From Muriicola sp041358175 (GTDB taxonomy: Bacteria; Bacteroidota; Bacteroidia; Flavobacteriales; Flavobacteriaceae): a DNA stretch of 64,000 bases. The stretch spans positions 434,001 through 498,000 of the forward strand of contig NZ_JBGKBE010000001.1 in assembly GCF_041358175.1 (NCBI RefSeq), given 5' to 3'. The notes under the pieces were generated by a model. It did not search any database, had not been told where the DNA came from, and was given only the letters and a program-made list of their open reading frames with translations. Position numbers and translations under genes: made by a program. Of this stretch, positions 6,975 to 18,900 are shown piece after piece. How positions within the stretch are numbered: position 1 is the first letter of the stretch; each line of letters opens with the position of its first letter.

Positions 6975-9900
6975 CTATCTGTAGAGCGTAAAATGTCCCA
7001 CAAATTCTCTGTCATCTCTTTCACCGTTGAGTTTTACAACGTACCAGTAATCTCCAGTAGGCAGTTCTGATCCTTTGTACATTCCATCCCATCCGGTATG
7101 GTCTATCGCCATGACAGTGATCTCCCTACCATAACGGTCAAATATTTTGATTAGTATCTCTGGGAAGCCTTCCATATTTCGGGGCAACCACAGATCGTTC
7201 ATTCCGTCCCCGTCCGGGGTAAAGAAGTTGGGGATCTCAATGTCAATAAATTCCATAAAAATCTGGGCCTCCATCTCACATCCCAGACTGTCAACTACCC
7301 GCACGGTATGCGTTGCAGTTTCAGTGATGTAGTAAGTATTGTCCTCACCGTTATCCTCATCGTTAAAATAGAAGGTATACGGTGGCGATCCGCCAGCTGC
7401 AATGGCAGTGATCTCATTGATATTGTTCTGCTCCAGCACCAGGGTCAGAGGCTCGAAGCTATCGATCTCAAAATCAAGCGTCAGAACACAACCATTGGCG
7501 TGTGAAATCGCAATATAATGCGATCCAGGAGGAATATTTGTAAAGTCGGGATTCAACTGCATATCCGAAGGATCGGTAGAATCAAGGGCATACATGATGG
7601 AACCTAGCACAGATGGATCATCCATGGTAATATTGATATAGTTGTCCGGAATATTTCCCGTACACTCGTATACTGGTTCAACCGTACCATTCAGGTTTAC
7701 TCCCGGCTCTATTTCGACAATTACGTTGGTTTCACAATCCTGAGCATCTCTGATGAATACAACATACGTACCGGCCGCCAGGTCTGAGTAAAAGAACTGG
7801 TCTTGTACAAAGGCCGAATCCACGGTGGTATTCAATGCAGTGCGGTAAGGCGCGGTACCTCCCGACACATTAACGGTTATAGTACCATCCTCACTTCCGG
7901 CACAGATCTCAGGCTGAGCGGTAGCTGTTGCAGCAACCGGCGCAGGCTCCGTGATCGTAAACTGGAATGGGATAAAACATCCATTCACATCCTGTGCGAT
8001 TACGTCGTAAACACCAGGAGCAAGTCGATCAAAATAATTGACCGTATCAAACTGGTTCAGGTTAGGAGAAATGGCATACAGGATATTCCCGGTACCACCC
8101 GAAACCTCAACAGTGATCGTTCCATCGGCCTCACCTGCACAGGTGACGTTTGTAAATTCCTGGCGATCTATCTGTAATGGAAGAGGATCGGTAATAAGAA
8201 TTTCATTAGTTACCTCTACACAATCTCCACTGGTTACTCTGATGTAATAACTGCCGGCATTGAGACCACTAAAGGTATCGCTGGCCTGAGGCCCTGCGAG
8301 TAATACCGACAAGGCTGCATCCGAATACAATTCATACTGGTAGTTTCCAAGTCCGCCCGTAGCATCTGCGATAATAGTTGCAGTAGCTTCCCCGGTACAG
8401 TTAATCATAGCCGCGCTGAGGTCGAGGTTGATCATAAGCGGCGGCACAGCATCAATGCTAACCTGGTTACTGATATTCGCCTCACAACCGAAAGAATCCC
8501 TTACATAGTACTGATATACACCAGCTCCAACGGAGAAGGTATGTGTATTTCCGCCAGACATAGGCGAGAAGACAACATTGTCAGTACTGTATTGATAAGG
8601 TCCTGTTCCTCCGGTAGCAGAAAGGGTGATCTGAGCATTGTTGGTACAAGTCAACATAGAAGCCTCAATAAGACTGCTTTCCACATCAGAAGGTTCGCTA
8701 ATGGTTACCTGGACGGTTTCCACATCGCAATTCCACCCGTCTGATACGGTTATGCTGTATATCCCGGCACCCAGGTTGTCGAACACAGGACTGGTCTGTC
8801 CCCCGCTGGTGAAATCAATTACCGTTCCGGTAGGATCGTAATAGTTCAATTGATATTGATATACGCCCTGGCCACCAACAACGTTGATAGCTGTTACGGT
8901 AGCATTAGTGTCTCCATAACACACAAGAGTGGTTGGAGTAGCAGTAATATCAGATGTAATTGGAGCAGGCTGAGTAAGGGTTATAGTATCACTGAGTACA
9001 CAACCTCCGGCATCCGTAATATCAACTGTAAAGTTTCCTGCTGAAAGTCCGGCAAATGAATGACTGTTCACTCCATTTACAGTATATACCTGAGCAGTAG
9101 TCGTATTTGTCATTACGATGTCATAAGGAGGATATCCTCCCGATGGATCAACAAGTATCTCACCCTGATCATTTGTACAGGTTACGTTAGCCACTTCGCT
9201 AATGGCCGCAGTAAGCGCTGAGCTCGGCGAAACAATGGTGATAATATTCGAATCCTCTGTACAAAGCGGCAGAGCAGTTTCCGTGATCCTGACAAAGTAA
9301 TTTCCAGCAGGTAAGCCATTGATAGTTGCCGGGTTGGTAGCCGTATCTCCGGCACCACTAATTCCGGTAGAAACACCGGCGCTGGTGAATATTTCATAAT
9401 TATATGTGCCGGCATATCCGGAAATATTGATCTCGAGTGCTCCATTTGAGTCACCGTAGCATACTACTGGTGTTGTGGCAGTAGCCGTCACATCGATCAG
9501 GTCATAAGGCAACACTTCGTAAGGGGCAGTATCAAAATAACAACCAGTGGCATCATCCGTGATACGGAAAACATACGTGCCGACAGCAGTAAGGTCATAC
9601 TCGGCTGTTACATTTGTTGGAGTAGCAGTCTGGACTGCATCCGGATTCCCTACGGGAAGAGCAACAATGGTATATGTATTAGCAGGATTACTGTCATCAC
9701 TGATTGTAATGAGCACTTGTTCAGGATTAGCACATGAAATGGCCGTAACCTGACTTACAGTAGCCGTAAATACATTCAGCGGATCGATGGTAACCATATC
9801 CGTGGCCATACAACCGTTGTCGTCTCTCACAGTTACAGTGATGTTCTGAACAACACCGGTATCGTTGATGTTGAAGGTGTTACTGCCAAAGAAATTAACA

Positions 9901-12900
9901 CCGTCTATACTGTATGAATACGGAGCCGTACCATCTGTTGCCACTGCAGTGATCACTGCCCGGGCAACGGAATTGTCCGGATTACAGGCAAAGCTGGTAG
10001 CAGTAGCAGTTACCGCCAAAGGCAGAGGCTCGTCAATGACTACAGTTTCGGTATGGGTACAATTCCTGTCTGAGGTAACCGTGATGTCATAAGACCCGGC
10101 AACAAGACCACTGAATATAGGGCTCGATTGTACTACAGGAGGATTTGTTCCATCATCAAGAGTATAGGTGTAAGGTGGATTGTCATTTGACGGGTCAAGA
10201 CTTACGGTGATTGATCCATCGCTGCCTCCGTTACAGGAAACATCTTCCTTGCTGTAGGTAAATGTTACAGGCGTAGGAGATTCCAGGGTTATAGTAGCCT
10301 GGGCATCACATCCCGATCCTGAAATATCATAAACGATTGCTGTATAGGTATCAGGGGCAAGTCCGGTAAAGGTATTCGACGCCTGTGGCACACCTCCGAT
10401 GACGCTCACTCCACCTCCGTCAAGAAGGTCATATTCGTAACTACCGGATCCACCACCTGCTGTGATAAGGATTTCCCCATCGTTAAGAGCACAGGAAGGC
10501 TGTACAACTACATCCGGAGTAAGGCTTAATGGAGGTAAAATAGTAATCGTATCTGTATCTGTACACCCATTTGCATCTCTAACGGTCACGGTATACGTAC
10601 CAGGAGCAGAAACCGTAATGGTTGTACTCGACTGGAATCCGGCGCCAACACTATATTCAAGTGGAGCCACGCCAGTACCAACAACGGTAAAAGTATATGA
10701 ATTTCCTGTTGAGGTACACTGGTCTGTGGCATAAGCCGGGGCAGTGACTGTTGGTAGCGGATCTTCATTAACGGTTACCGTAATAAAAGTGCTACATCCG
10801 TTAGCATCCTGAACATAGACGTCATAATCTGCCGGATACACAGCAGGAGTAAGTACAGCGCTGGCGCTGACCGCATAGTCTGCCGGGACAGGAATGTTTC
10901 CTGTAGGCATAAACGCATAGGTATATCCAGGAGTTCCCCCGGCTCCCTGAACGGTTAGCTGAGCACCTATATTACAATTAGCATTGATGTTAGAAACCAC
11001 GGAAACAGCAACCGGAGTACTTGGTGAACCGATGGTTACCGTATTAGAAATATCATCACAGAAAGGAGTATCTGTTGCAATCACCTCAACGTAGAGGTTA
11101 CCCGCAGGCAGTCCTGAAATGGTTCTGGGGTTTACAGAAGTATCCGTTGCTATCACTCCCGTGATTGGCGTAGCCGTGTCATCAAAGATTTGGTAGGTAT
11201 AATTACCAAGGTAATTATTTACCTGTATAGACAGTTCTCCATCGGTATCCCCGAAACAAGTTACCGGAGTAACCGCCGTAGCTACGGCTTCTATAAGATC
11301 GTATGGGGCAATGGTATAAGGAGCGGACGTATAGTAGCATCCTGTTACATTGTCTGTTACTCTGAAAACATAGTCTCCGGGAGCAGTTAGGGTGAAATCA
11401 GAGGTATAAATTCCGGCACCCGGGGATTGCGTTAGAACAGTCCCAAGAGGAAGCAGATCAAAATCAAAATCTCCTGATCCACCGGTAACAGTAACCCGTG
11501 CTGTTTCGTCATTTGAACATGTAATTGCCGTGATCTGAGAAACAGATACATCGGTAATTGTTGGCATTGGGTTGATAGTGACCAGATCTGTATCTGTACA
11601 ACCATTATTATCACGGATAGTAACGGTAATATTTTGGACTACTCCCGTATCGTTTACGTTAAATGTATTGCTGCTAAAGAAATTTACCCCATCAATACTG
11701 TAGGTATATGGAGCGGTTCCATCTGTACCAACGGCAGTTATGACTGCCTGGGTTACAGAATTACTCGCATCACAGGCAAAATCTGTTGCAGTCGCTGTTA
11801 CATCAACCGGATTAGGTTCTGTAATCGTAAAGGAAACACGATCGTCACACAATCTGGAAGACCTGGCTAAAATCTGATAATTTCCTGCATCAAGCCCTGT
11901 AAATGTTGGAGATGGCTGAGGTCCGTTCAACAGGATAAGACCTGTACCATCGTATAATTCATATTCGTATGGAGGATTATCCATTCCCGGATCGAGTACG
12001 GCAGTGACGGTACCATCACTTGCCCCAGTACAACTGATATTTGTCTGGGTAATCGTAAACGAAATAGCAGTAGGGACAGTAAGCTCAATACTTACCGATG
12101 AACCACAACCCGCAACGAGGCTATCGTAAACAAACGCCGTATAAACACCCGGAGCCAATCCAGTAAATAACGGCAATGCCTGAGGTCCTCCCTGGCTAAC
12201 CGCGCCGAGGAAAAGTTCATACGTATACACGCCTGACCCACCGTAAGGTGTCAGTAAAATCTGTCCGTCATTGGTGGCACATGTAGGTTGTACCAGGGCT
12301 TCTGCTGTTAGCGCAGAAGGGGCATAGATCACCACATTATCTGAATTACCACAGCTATTAGAGTCCCTTACTTCAAAAGTGTAGTTCCCTGAGGTAAGTC
12401 CGGTAAAGTCAACAAAGTCGCCTGCATTGGTCAGGGTAGTCGACTGGTAAGCACCGCCATTGACGCTAATGTTATAAGGTCCTACTCCTGCAACGTCCAG
12501 AGTTACACGTACTATAAAGTTACCCTCGTCGGCAGCACATTGATTGAGCACCGAAGCTGAAATAACAGGTTCCGGATCAGAGGCTATAACTACATCCAGT
12601 ACAGGGGAAATACATCCACTTGCATCCTGGGCGTAAACATCCCAGTCTGTATTTACAGCCGGATCTAATTCTGCATAGTTGCTGGCAGTAAAATCACCAG
12701 GGAGAGGTGCTACGCCATCTTCCACAAAGGCATAGGTAAATGCTCCCGTTCCACCACTTGCCAATACAGTTACCTGCGCATCCTCGTTACAATTAGCATT
12801 GTTGTTATCAACAAGGTTTAACGAAATAGGGGTTGGCTCCAGAATTCTGAAAGGATAAGTGTTAGAACACTGAGTTCCGCCAACCTCTTCAAAATACAGG

Positions 12901-15900
12901 ATATAATCTCCAGGGACAATGTCGTTAATAGTTACTGACCCTGTGGGGCCACCAGCCGGACCTGTAGCAGTACCGGTATATACTCCGGGACCTGAGGCGG
13001 GATTATTGGTCAACGTCTCCAAAACACTGTAATTAATATCGGTTACAGTGGGATCAAATCCTTCGATCTGGAAAGTGATGCTTCCATTGGTATCGCCAAA
13101 ACACAGTACATCGGTAACCGTGGGCGTCGCTACCACATCAATAGTGGAAAGCGTCGGAATAGTTTCTTCCACGTAGCTCGAACATCCACTAACATTATCT
13201 ATCGCCTGGAAGATATATGTTTGGCCGGCGTTTAATCCGGTAAAGGTTGCGATCTCTTCAAGTGGACCACCCGGCACCTCTGTAGTTGGGCCTGTAGCCG
13301 TTCCATAGATTGTAAAGGTATAATCCCCCGATCCTCCATCAGCAGACAACTCAACCGTTCCTCCTGTAGGACAATCCACAATGACTGTACCTGCATTCAA
13401 GGTAAGGAATGGGTTTGCCCTGATCCTTACAGGGTTCTCGTAATACTCACATCCATTGGCATCTATAATCCGGACGTAATAATCACCGAATAAAAGACCG
13501 TCAAAAGTGGCTGTTGTAGATGGAGTGTTGACAATAGGATTGGGCCCTGTTGTGACAACAATATTGTTTGAATTATCATAGAGCGTATAAGTAAAATTAG
13601 CCACTCCTCCACTGGTAATATTGATGTCAATCCTTCCTGGAATATCACCTCCGGGACCACAGGAAACATCTGTAGGCACGACGTTGGCGTCGAAAAGGAC
13701 AGGATCGTTAAGGGTTACGCTATCGGTATAAGTACACCCTTTGTCATCCCTGACCGTATAATTGTAAGTTCCTGCTGCCAGACCTGTATAAACGGTCTGA
13801 GCTGTAAATGCTGATCCATCAAAACTGATGACATATGGGGCTATTCCAAAGTTTGGATCTACATTGATCTCTGCAATTCCATTTGTATCTCCATTACAGG
13901 TGGGATCTGTAGCCGTTGCTGTCGCAACCGGATTTACTGCAGGTGTTACAGTAATCACATTCGATTCTCCAACGCACCCTTCATTATCTGTCACCCTGAA
14001 TTGATACGTTCCCGCAACAGAAGTTGTGTAAGGAAAGCCACCACCATAAGCTACATAACCAGCTCCGTTGATGTCAATTTCGTAAGAATACGGGCTGTAG
14101 CCACCAGAGGTAGTTACATCAATTACTGCATCTGGTGAAACCGAGCAATCGAGATCTTTTGTCAGCGTGGCGTTTGCAGTAAGCTCGGGCTCAATTGTGA
14201 GTAGAACATCATCAGTACACCCATTGGAATCCAGAACAGTGAACGTATAGTTCCCCGGGATCAGATCAGCAAATGTATTTGATGTTTGTGTAGGTCCACC
14301 GTTGATTCTGTAATAATAAGGAGCAAGGCCTCCGGCAGCCCCAACTACTACTGTTGCAAGGCTGGTAGAGGAATAACACAGATCTGAAGCAGGATCAATG
14401 CTTGCGACAGGATTTGCAGGCGTAACGATATCAAAAGTGTCTGTAACCGTACATCCACCGGCATCCGTGACGCTAATGGTATATGTTCCCAATTGGTTAA
14501 GTCCGAAGAAAGAATTTCCGGCCTGTGGCCCGAGTACTGTTGTATCGGGTTGTTCGAGTTCATAAGTGTATCCACCCCATCCATCGGTTGCGGTTATAGT
14601 AACGTTGGCATCTGTTGTACAGGTAAGAGGAGTAACAACAAAAGTAAAAGCCAAAGGCAGGGCCGGTTCGTTTACAGTAATAGTGTCTGTATCGGTACAG
14701 TTGGTGGTTTCGTCAGTGACTATGATTGTATAGTTTCCTGCGGCAAGTCCCGTAAGGTTGATGGTTGCGGCCGACTGCCCGGTTACCGCAGCCCCACCAT
14801 TAACTGTATAGGAATAAGTAGCGGCAAAGTCGCTTACTGCAAAATCTACAGCTCCATCTGAAGCTCCAACACAAGACACATTGCTTACCAATACGCCAGC
14901 TACCTGAACTTTTGGTACAGGGTTGATGGTATAATTCTCGTCGTAAGTACACCCGTAACTATCTGTTACACGGAAAGTATAGGTGTCAGGGGCAAGATTG
15001 GTAAACACATTAATATTTCCATTGTTTACTGGGGCTGGCGCGATAATTTCATATGTAATAGCCCCTATTCCTCCCGTTACAGTTAAGGTTACATCTGAAG
15101 TTTCTGCCGGACAGTTGGGAGGGGTTGCCGCAAAGGAAATATCGGTAGGTGGATCTAAAGGTGGCACCACTGCACTGGCGGTGACAAAAGTACAGCCGTT
15201 ACTGTCCATTACGGTAATAGTATACGATCCGTCTGTGAGTCCGGTAAAGGTATCAGAAGCCTGGAATGTTACTCCATTGATGCTGTATGTATAACCGGGA
15301 GTTCCTCCTGTAATATTTTGTGCCTGAATACTTGCAGTTTGGAGACAAGTATAGGTTTGGATAACTATTGCATCTGCCGAAATAGGATTCGGAGCCGTAA
15401 GGGTAACACTTCCTGTATAGGTACAGGATTTGCTGTCGCGAACGGTATAGGAATAGGTCCCCGCGGCCAGATTGCTGTAGGTGGTCTGATTTGAAAATCC
15501 GGCCCCGTCAAAATCTATCTGGTAAGGAGCAGTTCCGAAGTTAGTGTCAATAATTATATTAACCGTACCATCGGCATTGCTGTCACAGCTTGGATCTGTA
15601 AAAGTATGCATAGCCACCGGATTGGTGATTGGGTCTACCACAATAGTGGTTTGGGCCGTACAACCTTCGTCGTCGGTAATCAGGAAGGTAAAAGAACCAT
15701 CTGTTGCTGTTGAATAGGTAAAAGTATTGCCCACAACTGCGTTACTGGCCCCACCATTCACCTGGTATGAAAAAGGAGCATATCCCCCATTGATGGTTAT
15801 ATCAATTACGGCATCCGGAGATACGGTACAATCCAGTTCTTTTGTTAGTATACCGCTAACTGTTAGCTGAGGCTCAATAGTTACCGTATTTGAAGTAGCA

Positions 15901-18900
15901 GTACACCCAAAGGAGTCGGTTACCACCACGGTATAAGCACCGGGAGTTAAGTTGGCAAAAACATTTGAGCTCTGGTTTGCTCCTCCGTTTAGACTGTAAG
16001 AATACGGCGCAATTCCCCCACTTACATTCGCATTAAGGGTTACCCCCGTTGAAGGATCATAACACAGATCTGTATCCGGATCCAGGGTAAGGGTTGGAAT
16101 ACCCGGAGCAGTAATTACAAACGTATCAGTAACGACGCAACCTTCAGAATCGGTTAGTGTAATTGTATAGGTGCCGGTCTGACTTAAGCCTGAGAAGACA
16201 TTACTACCTTGTGGGCCCACTACTGAATTGTCGGGTTGTTCTAACTCATAAGAATATCCGCCCCATCCGCCGCTTGCGGTGATAGTTGCAGAAGCATCCG
16301 AAGAACAGGTAAGAGGCGTTGTTGTAAAGGTAAACGACAGTGCTGTTGCAGGTTCACTTACTGTAATAGTGTCTGTATCTGTACAGTTTGTTGTTTCATC
16401 AGTAACAATGATAGTATAATCCCCAGCGGCAAGTCCGCTAAGGCTAACAGTATTAGCCGATTGACCGGTTACTGCTGCACCTCCGTTAATTGTATAAGCA
16501 TAGGTACCGCCAAAACCACTGACATTATATTCGACTTCTCCATCAGACCCCCCAAAACAAGTAACATTGCTTACTAAGGTTCCGTTAACCTGAATAGGCA
16601 CAACAGGCGCAATGGTGTAATTTTCTTCATAAAAACAACCATTGGCATCTGTAACCCTAAAAGTATAGGTATCCGGGCTCAGCCCTGTAAACACATTGTT
16701 ATTCCCATTATTTACAACCACAGGTGCGATCATGTCATAGGTAATTGCCCCTATCCCGCCGGTTACGGAGAGGGTAACATCAGACGTTAAGGCAGGACAG
16801 TTTGGAGTTGTCGCCGAAAAGCTGATATCAGTAGGAACATCCAGTGGATTTACCACTACCGGATTCGTAACTAAAAGACATCCATTGGCGTCTCTGACAG
16901 TTATTGTATATGTGCCATCTGTTAGGCCGGAGAATGTTTCCGCACCGGCACCTGAGAAGAAATTTACCCCATCTATACTGAATTCATAAGGGGCTGTTCC
17001 TCCAGTAGTACCCTGGGCTTCAATGATACCGAACTGAGTACAGCTATAATCCTGAATCAAAACAGCCGTTGAAGTTACACCATTAGTGGGCCCTGAAATG
17101 GTATAGTCTTCGAAGAAATCACAGGAGGAACCTCCCTTTCTCTGGTTGAGGCGAACTGTGTAATCACCCTGTGCCAGGCCTGTAAATATTCCTGAAGAAT
17201 TATTGGCGATTTCAACACCATTCTCATCGAGAAGGTAGAAAGTTAGCTGATATCCATTTGTGTTGGTTAGATTCCAACTAATGGATCCATCCGCGGCGCC
17301 AAAACAAGTTTCGTCAATAACTGTAGTAGGATCGTATTCAATAGAAGGCACCAAAACTATGGTGACCGTATTAGAAAAAGCAAAACAATTGTTTCTGTCA
17401 ACAACAACAAAAGTGTAATCCCCCGGATCTAAAATATCGAAAATCACACTTGTTTGAAACTCTGAGGGCGGTATATCACTGGGGTTTGCGTAAGAAGTAA
17501 CCGTATTTCCCAGTTCATCAACATAAGTCCAAATGGCATAGGTATGAGGTGTTTGCCCCCCGGTAGAATTCATCTGAATATTTCCTTCCCGACAGCTTAT
17601 GTGTTGTGATATGGTCGCTGTAAGATCAAGATCTGTAAGATCATTTATAGTAACCTGTTCTGTATAATTACATCCATCATCTGTTGTTACCAATACATCG
17701 TATACCCCATCATTTAGGTTGGCAAAGGTGTAATTGTTATCTGCACTTGGTCCAAATGTATCGACGGTGGTTCCTCCCTGGGATATTTCGTAGTAATATT
17801 GAGGCTCTACATCCAGGACGGAAATAGAAATTTCACCAAGCCCGGAACAGTCGGTATCCCTGGTAGTGATATCTACCTGGAAATCACGAGTTAATACCCC
17901 GATGTTCTCCAATCTGAAAATACATCCGCCCGTAACTCCCTGCTGACGCATTTCTACGGTGTAGGCTCCATTGCTGTTGATTGTAAAGCTGGGGCCGTTA
18001 TTTGAGCTGTACGGTACCAGGATATTTCCATTGGTAGCGTCTAGTAATTGATATTCGTAATCGACAGGCATATTGGTAACGGTGATGTTACCAGGAGAGG
18101 TACAGATAAGGTCCGTAACATTGGCCTGGGGATTAAGAGGATTCTTAAAAATATTAAAGTAGAACCGGGTAAAACAGCCGTTCTGATAGTTGATAATCAA
18201 ACGATATTCTCCCGCATCAGAGGCGAGGAAGTTATTACCATTCCCCACATTATTCCAGGTACAGCCCGAATTTTTATTAGCGCAATCAGCTCCTGCTGAA
18301 GAACAACTGGCTGTATCTAATTGTTCCCATTCAATGCTATCGGCATCAGGGATATTTATCTGGATTAATTCGGTATCATTAAGTCCGCACAAGAAGACTT
18401 TAGGCAAAAGTTCTCCGTCATTAGGACAAGTGACTACCTCTCCCTCAACAGTATTGGAAGTGTCATTTATAAGATCTATTATAGGATTGGTCTGGGTAGC
18501 CCCAAAATTTTCTACAGTTATAATTTCCTGAAATCCTTTACAGGGATCGGCGACGATCTTGTCAACGATGTACATCCCAATTTCAGTAACTAATTGTGTA
18601 CTTGGATCATTATCCGGGTCCCCATCGTCAATAATGGTATCACCCGCATCGATCAACCCGTCCATATTTTCATCAATGTACCAGACATAGCTGTCAAAAT
18701 TGTCTCCTGCATCAAGCAGTACATTATCCCCACAGAGCTGAACAGTTCTGCTGTAATCACAGTTTTCTAGGTCATCGAGAAGGAAGTTGGTTGCCCCGGG
18801 GGTAACAAATCCGCAGCTGTCAAAATCAGATACAGAGGGATCATCGGTAATCACGTTATTGTTGATTACCCCCTGGTAGGTTGAATAAGCCTGGTTTGGG

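Noticed and set aside
9205..17070. Regularly spaced repeats that could suggest a CRISPR array
   Set aside because: Units are about 240 bases, imperfect and in frame within one long protein; there are no short identical repeats with unique spacers and no cas genes.
7803..18531. Many open frames of 60-120 codons opposite the sprB-like gene
   Set aside because: They lie antisense to a highly repetitive coding sequence, have no family motifs or start context, and recur because the modules recur.
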